DNA from: Lachnospiraceae bacterium
GTDB lineage: Bacteria > Bacillota > Clostridia > Lachnospirales > Lachnospiraceae
Assembly: GCA_017411305.1 (NCBI GenBank)
Contig: JAFQQI010000066.1
Span: 62,001-126,000, forward strand
Length of the DNA: 64,000 nt
Direction: 5' to 3'
The position numbers were made by a program, and so were the translations under genes. The notes under the pieces are model-generated. The model saw only the letters and a program-made list of their open reading frames with translations. It did no database searches and was not told the DNA's origin. Below, piece by piece: positions 42,779 through 51,809 of this stretch. Numbering within the stretch: position 1 is the first letter of the stretch; the number at the start of each line of letters is the position of its first letter.

Positions 42779-43684
42779 TCAAAATGATACTGAATTATTT
42801 GTCTTTAGCATGTTAATTTCTTTGGTTGTCCGAACAATCATATAAACTGACATTGCGACCACTATCAAACTAATGCCGGCACCTGTTGCAATAATCATAA
42901 TTTGCTGCACTTCAAAAGAGGTATTTTCCCCGAACTGTGCAAACATTGCTGTTTCCAAAAAAAGCATGGAAAACAGTGCAGATGCCAATTTAATGATTTT
43001 AGAAACAGACATCACTGGACTCTTATATTTGCGATATTTCACCATATCGATAATTGCCGTTATGGTCATATAAAAAGTATACATAGCTATTACATAAATT
43101 AATACTCCCTGATACTGAAAGCCTCGGTGAAAGCAAACCATCATTAGCACTGCACCTGACAGGGCAAGGTTTACAGTCATCAGAATATAGGCACAAAGAC
43201 GAGAACGTTTCAATTCTCCAAGCCTGTTTTCTCCGATTTGGGATTTACCCATATAGCGAACAAGCAAAAAACGCATAATTGCCATAATCGCATAGTAAAC
43301 AGCAAAAATTCCAAACCAATAGGTGTGAAACACAATTCCTGAAACTGCATTGATTGCTACATATATCAAATTGATTACCAGCGAACGATATAAATTTACA
43401 TGGGTCTTATATGTTACATCCGTTAAATACCGATTGGCATATTGATTCTCATATAGCTTTTCTTTGGCATTTTTATAATATCCCGGAATCGTTTTATAAC
43501 AAGCAAGGCATGTAATGGTAAGCGTATAAAAGGATGTTACATAAACCACATAAGCAATAAGGGTAGCATCCCACCCTTTAACAAACACCGCTACAAGAGC
43601 TATTGTACTGATTACTGTTAAAATCAAAATCAGCCACATCGGTGGAAATAATAGCTTTTTCCACACTGATTTCCAGTTTTTCAT
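42779..43684 (-). CDS. Uncharacterised integral membrane protein
   Basis: 301 residues with about seven or eight membrane spans (LFPPMWLILILTVISTIALVA at the start). Basic loops lie on the cytoplasmic side, including YKTIPGYYKNAKEKLYENQY. I recognise no family. It begins one base after the histidine kinase stop codon, with GGAGG in the kinase's last codons, so it is tightly coupled to the two-component system and could be a sensor partner or its effector. Confidence 0.7.
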   Translation of the reverse strand: MKNWKSVWKKLLFPPMWLILILTVISTIALVAVFVKGWDATLIAYVVYVTSFYTLTITCLACYKTIPGYYKNAKEKLYENQYANRYLTDVTYKTHVNLYRSLVINLIYVAINAVSGIVFHTYWFGIFAVYYAIMAIMRFLLVRYMGKSQIGENRLGELKRSRLCAYILMTVNLALSGAVLMMVCFHRGFQYQGVLIYVIAMYTFYMTITAIIDMVKYRKYKSPVMSVSKIIKLASALFSMLFLETAMFAQFGENTSFEVQQIMIIATGAGISLIVVAMSVYMIVRTTKEINMLKTNNSVSF

Positions 43685-43685
43685 G

Positions 43686-44759
43686 TCAGGTCCTCCGGAA
43701 TTTTACCGTGAAGGTGCTTCCTTTTCCAAGTGCGCTTTCCACACTGATTTCTCCATACAGAATATCTACCACCCGTTTCACAAGCGCAAGCCCCAAACCG
43801 TTACCTTGGGTTGCATGGGAAGTATCACCCTGATAGAATTTGTCGAAAATATGTGCACCAACCTCCGGCGTCATACCGCAACCGGTATCCTTTACTTTTA
43901 CGATTGCATGATGCTCTGTAGCCTCCAAAATCACTGTTACCTTACCGCCATTTGACGTAAACTTAAAGGCATTGGAAAAAAGATTATTCCAAACAAGAGA
44001 AAGTAGCTCACTGTCCGTATTGACCTTCACATCTTCTGCTATTTCCGTCTCGATTTCAATCTGTTTCTTTTCCCATACGCTTTCATAACCAAGCAGACAC
44101 TCACAAAGCTGCTCTCCCAGGTCATATTCGGCTGTAATCGGATATATCTGCTGTTTTTCAAGGCGGTTCAGCTTTAAAATGTTTGTCATCATATCGGCAA
44201 GGCTACGGGAACCGTCAGTAACCCCTTTCGCATACTCTATGCGCTTTTCTTCTTCTAAATCCGATTGCTGCAAAAGAGTTCCGTAGTTTTGCATAATGGC
44301 CAGAGGGGTTTTCATTTCATGAGATACATTGGCAATAAAATCGGTACGAAGAGTTTCTACTCCGGCAAGTTCCTCTGTCATGGTATTAAAACAATCAATA
44401 ATTTCATTAAAATTTTTATCTGCACCGAATTGACTTATTGGTGAAATTCGTACACTAAAATCACCTTTAATCACCTTTTTGGCTGCCTCCGCAATCCGCT
44501 TGGTGATTCTCTCGGTTGTAAACTTTCTGCGAAAAGCATCTATTACAGTAAATAGAATGCTCAAAAAAATAACATTGAGAAAGGTCAGCTTCGCTGCCAC
44601 ATTCAGGTTGTCACCGGTAAGCTCTATGTTCAATGTTTCCGATAAGATAGAAACAAACAGCATAGTTGAACAGGTAACAAGGAACGCAACCAGTAGAAAA
44701 AAGAGGAAATAATTATAAAGGCTCCGAAGAACTTTATGCTTTAAATCAGTTTTTTTCAT
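43686..44759 (-). CDS. Sensor histidine kinase (EnvZ/HPK1-like)
   Basis: 357 residues. Two membrane spans (near 15-37 and 55-75) enclose only a short extracellular loop, so it may sense the membrane or a partner protein. A HAMP-like segment follows (IAEAAKKVIKGDFSVRI). The dimerisation box has FIANVSHEMKTPLAIM with the phospho-His near 147. ATPase boxes are NNLFSNAFKFT, KDTGCGM, FDKFYQGD and GNGLGLAL. It overlaps the regulator gene by 4 nt. Confidence 0.95.
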   Translation of the reverse strand: MKKTDLKHKVLRSLYNYFLFFLLVAFLVTCSTMLFVSILSETLNIELTGDNLNVAAKLTFLNVIFLSILFTVIDAFRRKFTTERITKRIAEAAKKVIKGDFSVRISPISQFGADKNFNEIIDCFNTMTEELAGVETLRTDFIANVSHEMKTPLAIMQNYGTLLQQSDLEEEKRIEYAKGVTDGSRSLADMMTNILKLNRLEKQQIYPITAEYDLGEQLCECLLGYESVWEKKQIEIETEIAEDVKVNTDSELLSLVWNNLFSNAFKFTSNGGKVTVILEATEHHAIVKVKDTGCGMTPEVGAHIFDKFYQGDTSHATQGNGLGLALVKRVVDILYGEISVESALGKGSTFTVKFRRT

Positions 44760-45427
44760 GTTAATACCGCCTTATAACCCAGACCATGAACTGTTACAAT
44801 TTCAAAATCATCACAATCCGAAAGCTTACCGCGAAGCTTCGTCATATACACATCAACCGCTCTCGGTGCTGTCTCCGTATCAGCATCCCAGAATTCATCC
44901 ATAAGCTGTGTCCTTGTAAAAGTCTTTTTGGGATAAGAAAGTAACTTATAAAGGATACTGAACTCACGGTTGGTAAGCGGAATTTCCTCATCATTTAAGT
45001 AAGCAGTATGCTCGTCTGCATCCATAACAAAGCTACCCACTTCCAGCTTCCTGCTGGAAGCTATCTTTGCACGGCGTAACAAAGCACCAATTCGTAAAAA
45101 CAGCTCATCTAAATCAATAGGCTTTACCATGTAATCATCTACACCGATACGGAAGCCCCTTTGCTTGGAAGCAATGTCATCACGAGCAGTCATGAAAAGA
45201 ATGGGAATATTCTCATTCAGCTCACGGACATTCTCGGCAAACTCAAAGCCGTCAATGCCCGGCATCATAATATCGGATATAATAAGGTCAAACATATGGG
45301 TATACATTTCATCATACGCCTCGTTTGCGTTTAGACAGCCTGTAGCTTCATATCCGCTGTGATTCAAAAAGGAACATACTGTTTTGTTTAACTCCCTGTC
45401 ATCTTCTACTACCAATATCTTAAACAT
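44756..45427 (-). CDS. OmpR/PhoB-type response regulator
   Basis: 223 residues from the ATG at 45427 with GGAGG upstream. Receiver domain with VVEDDRELN, DLIISDIMMPG (phospho-Asp) and VKPIDLDEL. The winged-helix output domain has LTNREFSILYKLLSYPKKTFTRTQLMDEFW and VDVYMTKLRGKL. It probably controls the genes around it. A long hairpin lies in its 5' leader. Confidence 0.95.
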   Translation of the reverse strand: MFKILVVEDDRELNKTVCSFLNHSGYEATGCLNANEAYDEMYTHMFDLIISDIMMPGIDGFEFAENVRELNENIPILFMTARDDIASKQRGFRIGVDDYMVKPIDLDELFLRIGALLRRAKIASSRKLEVGSFVMDADEHTAYLNDEEIPLTNREFSILYKLLSYPKKTFTRTQLMDEFWDADTETAPRAVDVYMTKLRGKLSDCDDFEIVTVHGLGYKAVLT

Positions 45428-45463
45428 CCCATTTCCTCCAAATATCATATTTCCCCAAACATG

Positions 45464-45517
45464 ATAACAACAGAATCCCCAAGCGCCAAGTATGCATTTG
45501 GCAGATTCCGTTGTTAT
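45464..45517. repeat. Long imperfect inverted repeat in the regulator's leader
   Basis: Arms 45464-45477 and 45504-45517 (ATAACAACAGAATC against its complement, one mismatch), with an inner stem GCCAA/TTGGC. On the minus strand a TGGTACAAT extended -10 (around 45524-45516) would start transcription at its edge, so the RNA would carry a hairpin of about 50 nt at its 5' end. Confidence 0.6.
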
Positions 45518-45585
45518 TGTACCATATAAATGTTAAAGTTTTGTTTCTGTTTTGCATCATATTGGCTTTTTTACATTATGAAAAA

Positions 45586-45954
45586 CTATTGATTACTCAT
45601 GATTTTATCGCTAAGTTCCATAATTTTGTCGGCATACTTCTTTCTACGGGAAGCAAGCATTTTCTTGTAAATGGGATAGTTAACGATGGCCATCAGCATA
45701 CCTACAACTCCGATAACAATACCGGGCACCATTGTGTCTTCCATACCAATGGATGAACCGATGTCGGTCATGACAAGACTCATGCCGCTACCCATGATGA
45801 TTGCACTGATGCTACCAAATACATACGCAAATACATTTGCAGGACGCTTTACTTTTGTATCAAGCTCTTTCAGCTCATCCAACCGTGTATGTTCTTTCTC
45901 TGTATACTGTGTGCGAATTTTTTGTACAAGAAATTCCTGGTCGTTTCTATTCAT
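45586..45954 (-). CDS. Small two-span membrane protein, paralogue B
   Basis: 122 residues, GAGAGG site upstream. It has the same layout as the protein at 42380-42757: a charged N-terminal helix (FLVQKIRTQYTEKEHTRLDELKELD), two membrane spans separated by an acidic turn (GSSIGMEDTMVPG) and a lysine-rich tail ending KIMELSDKIMSNQ. Function unknown. The paralogue pair brackets the two-component system. Confidence 0.72.
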   Translation of the reverse strand: MNRNDQEFLVQKIRTQYTEKEHTRLDELKELDTKVKRPANVFAYVFGSISAIIMGSGMSLVMTDIGSSIGMEDTMVPGIVIGVVGMLMAIVNYPIYKKMLASRRKKYADKIMELSDKIMSNQ

Positions 45955-45959
45955 AGCAA

Positions 45960-46187
45960 TTACCTCTCTTCCTTCTTTTCTCCGGAAAGTCTCTTTTTAG
46001 CTTCTTCCACCGTTTCTCCCTCTTTTGCAAAAAGCTTTTCCACACACTTATCAGTTACTTTGTTAAAACCATCAACAGCACCCTTTTCGATTTTCTTATA
46101 ACCACCTACAACACCATCCTCAATCTTCTTGTAGCCTTCCACTACAGCCTCTGCGATTTTTTCATTTGCTTCTACTAATTTAGACAT
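45960..46187 (-). CDS. 75-residue helical protein with GYKKIE repeats
   Basis: Starts at 46187 with AAAGGAG 9 nt upstream; the frame extends back without a ribosome site. Residues 15-47 hold three near-repeats of 11 residues built on V-x-G-Y-K-K-I-E-x-G. The tail ends with EGETVEEAKKRLSGEKKEER. It is soluble and amphipathic, resembling small clostridial proteins of unknown role. It ends 5 bp before paralogue B and is co-transcribed with it. Confidence 0.7.
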   Translation of the reverse strand: MSKLVEANEKIAEAVVEGYKKIEDGVVGGYKKIEKGAVDGFNKVTDKCVEKLFAKEGETVEEAKKRLSGEKKEER

Positions 46188-46288
46188 TGTAATTATCTCC
46201 TTTTCTTGATTTTGTAATTTCATTGTAGCTTTGATTTGTTTGTGAGTTTTTTAAGAAATGTTTCTGAAATGTTAAAATTCTTACAACA

Positions 46289-46322
46289 TAAAAAGAGAAG
46301 TAACTTTACAATCACTTCTCCT
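46289..46322 (-). terminator. Terminator after the PfkB kinase gene
   Basis: A GAGAAGT/ACTTCTC stem on the minus strand, followed by TTTTT, 30 bp after the kinase stop. Confidence 0.65.
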
Positions 46323-46351
46323 CATACACTACTTATTCAATTTTTAATTTT

Positions 46352-47158
46352 CTAAAACCCGCCTACAAATGATAAGGTTTTAGATGCCGTCTCCGAACCC
46401 TTTATCATGGAAGCTAAAATATTTCTGTGCTTTAAGTATTCACAAATAAATCCCGCCTGATAGCTGTCACTACAGCCTGTAGTATCAATTACTTCAGCCA
46501 CCGGAACCGCACAGGTTTGATATTTGTGACCACGGTAAAAGGCAATACTCCCTTTCTCTGCCAGTGTTGCCACAAATACTGTATGAAACTCTTCAGATAA
46601 CTCTGATATTTTGGAAAGTACTTCATCATCACCACTGATAAAGAAGAAATCAATATAGGGCAGATATTCCTTCCAGCTGTCAAAATCCCTGGTAATATCA
46701 AAATCCACTGAAAGCATGAAAGGATTCTTCTTTTTGAATTCTAAAATCTCTTTGAAATTTGGACAGGTTACTCCTGTATGTATCAGATATGCCTGCTTCA
46801 TCAGCTCTTTATCTTCATCAGAAAGCTTAAAATTCTGATACACACCTCCTGTCCAGGAATCCGGTTTATAATACCTATCCCCTTCTTTTGTCAGATAAGT
46901 AACATTATTAGCGGTAGCCCCTTCTACCCTATGAATATATTCCCTGTTAATATCCTTATCCTTGATAGAATCCAAAATTCGGTCACCATAAATATCGTTT
47001 CCTATGGCACCAATAATATAGCGTTCAATGTGCTCCTGCCCGCAACAATTAGCAATAAAATTAAGTGCCTCACCACCTGGACGAATTTGATCCATAGAAT
47101 CAAAAATATCGACGCACATACATGTCATGGCTATTACTTTTTTCTTTTGATTAGACAT
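46352..47158 (-). CDS. PfkB-family sugar kinase
   Basis: 268 residues, shorter than typical ribokinases (about 310). The substrate-side motif is RPGGEALNFIANC near residue 26, then IGAIGNDIYGDRIL. The C-terminal DTTGCSDSYQAGF carries the catalytic Asp, with C-S replacing the usual A-G of the anion hole. FrlD-like fructoselysine kinases have a similar size. A GGGGGAG site precedes the ATG. It follows the GH9 gene by 62 bp and could phosphorylate the sugar released there. Confidence 0.8.
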   Translation of the reverse strand: MSNQKKKVIAMTCMCVDIFDSMDQIRPGGEALNFIANCCGQEHIERYIIGAIGNDIYGDRILDSIKDKDINREYIHRVEGATANNVTYLTKEGDRYYKPDSWTGGVYQNFKLSDEDKELMKQAYLIHTGVTCPNFKEILEFKKKNPFMLSVDFDITRDFDSWKEYLPYIDFFFISGDDEVLSKISELSEEFHTVFVATLAEKGSIAFYRGHKYQTCAVPVAEVIDTTGCSDSYQAGFICEYLKHRNILASMIKGSETASKTLSFVGGF

Positions 47159-47220
47159 TTTTACTCCCCCTTGTCAATCAATAATTTACCCTTCTGTGTT
47201 TGCACTATTTCATTCAATAT

Positions 47221-49758
47221 TTATTTATTAAGTACCTGCTGTACTGCCAGTACCAGGAACATGTAGTTAGAGGAGCCACCTCCCAGCACATATTCCGTCT
47301 GCTGCCACAGGAAAGGAAACTCCAGCAGTTCCGGGAAATCAGGACGAATTAGCGCCGTACCGGAAACCACACCACCGGGAATATAAGACCAATCTGCACG
47401 GTTCAGTCCGTAAGCAGTAGTCGCAGATTTAGCACCTACACCAGATGCAAATGATGCAGTATTAGAGCCCGGATGACAACCCAGCACGAAATTCAGTGCA
47501 TTCAGCATAAGCTCCGGTTCAAAAATATCCGGGAATGCTTTATGCAGGAAATAATATTCAAAGCCCATTCTTTGAATCATCCAGCCTGCGCCCCAAATGT
47601 GAGGACGATAAGGAATGCCGTAAGGTGTTTCCTTGCTCAGCTCATTTATCTTTTCTTTATATACGGATAATGCCTCACGAAGTACTGCAGTATATGATTC
47701 ATCCTGCATTGCATCCTTTGCACGACAACAAATCCAGCCCAATGTTTCAATATTCTCTTTAATAAAATCAAGCTTACTAAGCAGGAAATCCTTATACTGT
47801 TGCTTTCCCGTAGTTAAGTATAACTCTACAGATGCATGAATTCTTGCATGATCAGTTTTATCACTTCCGTCTGTTACGGTAAAGAAGGAAGAAGAATTAT
47901 CACTAACCTGTCCGCCTCCCACAGTACTTTCATATATTTCAACTGCTGCTTTTAATGCATCTTCACTTAAAGAATCATTAAATCCTTTCAGTGCTCTGGA
48001 AGAAGCCGCAAGCTGGGCAACAGTCATTAGCTGTCTGGGCGGATTATCTTCCGTAAATACCCATCTGTCATCCTCATCACCGGGGATGTTTTTGGTCATG
48101 GCAGAGGAATCACCCATCAGTACATACTGACGTAAATCATTACAAATAATACCACGATATAAACGACCAAGTGCTTTATATCCACCTACTACAGAAAGCA
48201 TACCATGCTCTATCTGCTGCAAAATATCATTTTTACCGTCAGGCTGGTGAATTTCCGTCACTTTTGCTTTCTGGTCAATAGTAGTGGCATCATAATCCAC
48301 ACCAAATGCTTCATAAGCAAGTGTCAGATTATAGCATTCTCCTGCCTGTGACTCTATACGAAGGTCAAAGTCTCCTGCATCATGCCAACCACCTGCATTT
48401 AGTCCGGGAACATGATCACCGGGCTGATATTTACACAAAGTAGAAGGTCCCTGCACATAACCGTCAAAATGATTATAATTAACAGGAGCCATGCGGGCAT
48501 CATCATCATGACATAAATCATGCCAAACACGATATTTTTCATTTACACGCATGTGACACATCTGTACCGGCAGGAAATATTCCAAAACCGGCTGCCATAC
48601 ACCGCGGTCATAAATATCCTGTGCTATTCTGAAAACAGAAGATTCCTGCTTACCGTAGCAAACCTTATAAAGTCCCTCTTCCTTAATTTCACTAAAATCA
48701 AACTGCAGATAATGATAACGAAGGAACTTACCCCATTCCTTTCCATCTTTACATAGAATTTCTTCTTCACCATTCTCCGTAATCTGATAAAGAATCACTT
48801 TTTCACGATTCTTATCACGATTATCCAATTCCACCATAGCAACTTTTGGTGCACCGGGATGATAACCTACCTGAGATGTTTGTACTACAGGTGTATAAAG
48901 CCACTCTTCTACCACATTAGGTGTAATCACCCATTCAATAGCTTTTTCTGTTTTACCTGCAGGAACTTCACTACTGATTACAAACCAGCCATTGTTATGA
49001 TTCATACGTCCGTCATAAAGCTTTAAATCAACATCCTTGCTTTCTACGGTAAATCTGTTATAAGCATCATCCGGTCTTACTGTAAAACGTCTACCAATTG
49101 CATAAGGTTCTGCTATCAAAGTATCTGCTGTTGCAGGGCTATATTCCTTATCCTCTCGGGATAATTTTGCCACACTACTCTTAATACTATCCTCAGGATC
49201 TGCTAACGCATGCTTATGATTACCGGGCAGAGATAAAGTAGGACCGTTAGCTTGTCTGGGGAAAATTCCCTGTTTCTTATCCATAATCCAAGGCTTTCCA
49301 AATAAACTTCCGGGGAAAAGCTCCATATTAAAGCACAATTTTCCAAAAAATTCTTCCGGAACAGGCTTTTCCAAATCTACCGTTACAATTACGGATGGAC
49401 CATCACCCTTTACAGTCACTTTATAATCAAATTCAAAATCAGGATATATCATGGGATTAAAGCCTTTTAAATGAGCATCATAATCCGGATATCCCAAAAT
49501 AGTTTCAATTGTATTTTTCTCTTCATCCATTTTACGTTCTTTTTGTTTGGGAACAGGCTGCCATTGACCCGGTGTCTGCTCAAAACGGATATCTCCGTTA
49601 GTTGCCACACGATGTCCATGCATCAAGATACTGACACCTGACTGATGACCAACAGGATAAATATCATCAAATGCCATAACATCAACACCCTTATTCTGAA
49701 AATAACCGGTTGATGTATTTAACTGAAATCCGCTTCTTTTATTCATTTCATTTGCCAT
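47221..49758 (-). CDS. GH9 glycoside hydrolase, no signal peptide
   Basis: 845 residues. About 290 N-terminal residues have no family I recognise. An Ig-like CelD_N-type domain (VVQTSQVGYHPGAPK) and the (alpha/alpha)6 barrel of GH9 follow. LNAGGWHDAGDFDLR holds the catalytic Asp pair near residues 455-460. VLGCHPGSNTASFASGVG and YGLNRADW hold the conserved His/Arg region. WQQTEYVLGGGS holds the acid Glu near 827. Absence of a signal peptide points to intracellular cleavage of imported beta-glucan or chitosan-type oligosaccharides rather than secreted cellulase. The start is uncertain (weak AAAGG 12 nt upstream). Confidence 0.85.
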   Translation of the reverse strand: MANEMNKRSGFQLNTSTGYFQNKGVDVMAFDDIYPVGHQSGVSILMHGHRVATNGDIRFEQTPGQWQPVPKQKERKMDEEKNTIETILGYPDYDAHLKGFNPMIYPDFEFDYKVTVKGDGPSVIVTVDLEKPVPEEFFGKLCFNMELFPGSLFGKPWIMDKKQGIFPRQANGPTLSLPGNHKHALADPEDSIKSSVAKLSREDKEYSPATADTLIAEPYAIGRRFTVRPDDAYNRFTVESKDVDLKLYDGRMNHNNGWFVISSEVPAGKTEKAIEWVITPNVVEEWLYTPVVQTSQVGYHPGAPKVAMVELDNRDKNREKVILYQITENGEEEILCKDGKEWGKFLRYHYLQFDFSEIKEEGLYKVCYGKQESSVFRIAQDIYDRGVWQPVLEYFLPVQMCHMRVNEKYRVWHDLCHDDDARMAPVNYNHFDGYVQGPSTLCKYQPGDHVPGLNAGGWHDAGDFDLRIESQAGECYNLTLAYEAFGVDYDATTIDQKAKVTEIHQPDGKNDILQQIEHGMLSVVGGYKALGRLYRGIICNDLRQYVLMGDSSAMTKNIPGDEDDRWVFTEDNPPRQLMTVAQLAASSRALKGFNDSLSEDALKAAVEIYESTVGGGQVSDNSSSFFTVTDGSDKTDHARIHASVELYLTTGKQQYKDFLLSKLDFIKENIETLGWICCRAKDAMQDESYTAVLREALSVYKEKINELSKETPYGIPYRPHIWGAGWMIQRMGFEYYFLHKAFPDIFEPELMLNALNFVLGCHPGSNTASFASGVGAKSATTAYGLNRADWSYIPGGVVSGTALIRPDFPELLEFPFLWQQTEYVLGGGSSNYMFLVLAVQQVLNK

Positions 49759-49896
49759 AATATGACCATACCTTTCTCTTACCTGACACTTTTAAAGCGC
49801 AGTAACTATCATTCATACCTTCATCCTAAATGTACATGAAAAAAAATACAAAGTATAGTAAATTTCTCTTTCATAATAGGAAGTTTTACTCCTTTG

Positions 49897-49925
49897 TTGA
49901 CAAAAATAACATGGAGTGCTAGAAT
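49897..49925 (+). promoter_or_regulatory. Promoter of the ABC-F gene
   Basis: TTGACA (49897-49902) and TAGAAT (49920-49925) with a 17-bp spacer; leader of about 300 nt. Confidence 0.85.
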
Positions 49926-49954
49926 AACCCTAGTTTAAAGAAAGAGGTGAAAAG

Positions 49955-49966
49955 ATGCGAAGATAA
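49955..49966 (+). CDS. Three-codon upstream ORF (Met-Arg-Arg)
   Basis: ATG CGA AGA TAA at 49955 with GAGGTG 5 nt upstream, about 25 nt into the transcript. Minimal ORFs of this kind act as antibiotic-sensing leaders of resistance genes; here it heads the ABC-F leader. Confidence 0.55.
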   Translation: MRR

Positions 49967-49997
49967 TTTACTTTTGATTACATGAAGGTTTGATAGT

Positions 49998-50039
49998 ATG
50001 CATGAAATATCAGTATGCTCTCTCAGCTACCTGATTTGA
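49998..50039 (+). CDS. Second small upstream ORF (13 residues)
   Basis: ATG at 49998, peptide MHEISVCSLSYLI, with GAAGG 9 nt upstream. Its role as a second leader peptide is uncertain. Confidence 0.35.
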   Translation: MHEISVCSLSYLI

Positions 50040-50170
50040 TTCAGATGCATATTATTTGTCATGTTGCCAAAAGTGGATTATGTTCTCATAACCTCTTTTT
50101 TTGTTGCAATAAAATTATCATGTGTATATGCATATGTAGTTATTATTAATTTGTTGAGGTTAGGGTATGT

Positions 50171-50209
50171 AACGGAACTGTTTGGCAACAAACGGTTCCG
50201 TTTTTTTGG
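50171..50209 (+). terminator. Attenuator terminator in the ABC-F leader
   Basis: AACGGAACTGTTT (50171-50183) pairs with AAACGGTTCCGTT (50190-50202), followed by seven Ts and 10-20 bp before the ribosome site of the ABC-F gene. Upstream TGTTGCCAAA (50062-50071) is exactly complementary to its loop region TTTGGCAACA (50181-50190), and TAACCTC/GAGGTTA (50089-50095 / 50156-50162) can form a preceding stem. Confidence 0.85.
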
Positions 50210-50233
50210 AACCCTTTGGAAGGAGGAATGCAT

Positions 50234-51760
50234 ATGGCACAAATTAGTGTAAATAATCTTACTTTTTGCTATGAAGGAAGCTTTGACAATATATTTGAAA
50301 ACGTTTCCTTTTCTATTGATACGGATTGGAAGCTTGGATTTATCGGTCGTAACGGGAAGGGGAAAACTACCTTTTTAAACCTATTACTTGGCAACTATTC
50401 CTACCAAGGAACAATTACCGGTATTACTTCCTTTGACTATTTTCCCTATCCGGTTACAGAAAAGCAAATGCAACTTCCTGCTGCTGACTTTTTAGAAGAA
50501 TGGAAGATGGGCTGTGAAGAATGGCGTGTCATTTGTGAATTAACACAATTAGAAGAAGATGCTGAAATTTTGTACAGACCCTTTGCTACTTTAAGTCCCG
50601 GAGAACGAACTAAGGTAATGCTGGCCGTTTTGTTTTCAGGAGAAAATGATTTTCTGTTAATAGACGAGCCCACCAATCATTTGGATAAAACTGCAAGGGA
50701 AAATGTGAAGAACTATTTATCATCCAAAAAAGGATTTATTTTGGTATCCCATGACAGGGATTTACTGGATGTCTGCACTGACCATGTACTGGTTTTAAAC
50801 AGACAAACCATTGAAGTGGAAAAAGGTAATTTTTCTTCCTGGTGGGAAAATAAGCAACGAAAAGATAAATTCGTCCAGGCTGAAAACGAAAAACATATGA
50901 AAGAAATCCATAAGCTGAAGCAGGCGGCTGCCCGCACTGCAATGTGGGCTGAGAAAAAAGAAAGCACCAAAATTGGTTTTGATCCTATTAAGGAACATGA
51001 CAGATTTCTTAATACCAGAGCTTATATCGGAGCCAAAACCAAGAAAATGCAAAGCAGAGTCAAACAAATGGAGCAAAGAATTGATCGGGAAATAGAAGAA
51101 AAGGAAGGACTATTGGTAGATTTGGAACAATCCGTAGATTTGAAGCTAATGCCTCTTACCCATCATAAGCAAAGACTTATTAATATCAGAGAGTATGAGG
51201 TGAAGTATAAAGAAGCAGAATGTCCGGTTTTCACAAACCTAACTTTTACTTTAGAACGGGGAGAGCGGGTAGCCCTGCACGGTGAAAACGGCTGTGGTAA
51301 ATCTACGCTTATTAAAATGATTCTAAAGAAAGCCGGTTTTAATACTATGGAAATACCTATTTCAGAAAGTGGAATTTGTGAAACAGCTTCCGGTCTTGTG
51401 ATTTCCTATGTGAACCAGGATACCTCTCATTTACAGGGGACTCTTTCTGATTTTTGTAAAGCACGGAATTTGGACAAAAGCCTGTTTTTCTCTATTTTGA
51501 GACAATTGGATTTTGAACGGGTACAATTTACCAAAAATATGGAGGATTATTCGGAGGGACAAAAGAAAAAAGTACTGCTGGCAGCAAGTCTGCTGACACC
51601 TGCTCATCTTTATGTATGGGATGAACCCCTGAATTATATTGATATATTTTCCAGAATGCAAATTGAAAAGCTACTGTTAAAATATCAGCCTACTATGTTA
51701 TTTGTAGAGCATGATACCATGTTCCGTGAAAAAATTGCTACACGTACTATTACATTTTAA
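50234..51760 (+). CDS. Lsa-type ABC-F ribosome-protection ATPase
   Basis: 508 residues from the ATG at 50234 (AAGGAGG 7 nt upstream). Two ABC domains without membrane spans: Walker A GRNGKGKTT near residue 41 and GENGCGKST near 354; signatures LSPGER and YSEGQ; Walker B LLIDEPTNHLD and VWDEPLNYID. The second Walker B carries N-Y-I-D as in Lsa proteins. The linker between domains (residues about 200-305) is the antibiotic-resistance helix pair. Lsa-like factors bind the ribosomal E site and displace lincosamides, streptogramin A and pleuromutilins. The uORF/terminator leader fits drug-induced expression. Confidence 0.9.
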   Translation: MAQISVNNLTFCYEGSFDNIFENVSFSIDTDWKLGFIGRNGKGKTTFLNLLLGNYSYQGTITGITSFDYFPYPVTEKQMQLPAADFLEEWKMGCEEWRVICELTQLEEDAEILYRPFATLSPGERTKVMLAVLFSGENDFLLIDEPTNHLDKTARENVKNYLSSKKGFILVSHDRDLLDVCTDHVLVLNRQTIEVEKGNFSSWWENKQRKDKFVQAENEKHMKEIHKLKQAAARTAMWAEKKESTKIGFDPIKEHDRFLNTRAYIGAKTKKMQSRVKQMEQRIDREIEEKEGLLVDLEQSVDLKLMPLTHHKQRLINIREYEVKYKEAECPVFTNLTFTLERGERVALHGENGCGKSTLIKMILKKAGFNTMEIPISESGICETASGLVISYVNQDTSHLQGTLSDFCKARNLDKSLFFSILRQLDFERVQFTKNMEDYSEGQKKKVLLAASLLTPAHLYVWDEPLNYIDIFSRMQIEKLLLKYQPTMLFVEHDTMFREKIATRTITF

Positions 51761-51809
51761 TTATAATAGACGGGCGTAAACAGAAATATGCCAGTCTGTT
51801 ACATATGTA

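Noticed and set aside
49759-49896. Small ORF (about 22 codons) upstream of the GH9 gene on the minus strand
   Set aside because: The AAGG is too close to its ATG and it overlaps the GH9 start; no sign of function.
50061-50252. 63-codon ORF across the ABC-F leader and gene start
   Set aside because: It has no ribosome site, runs through the terminator hairpin and overlaps the ABC-F start in another frame; probably chance.
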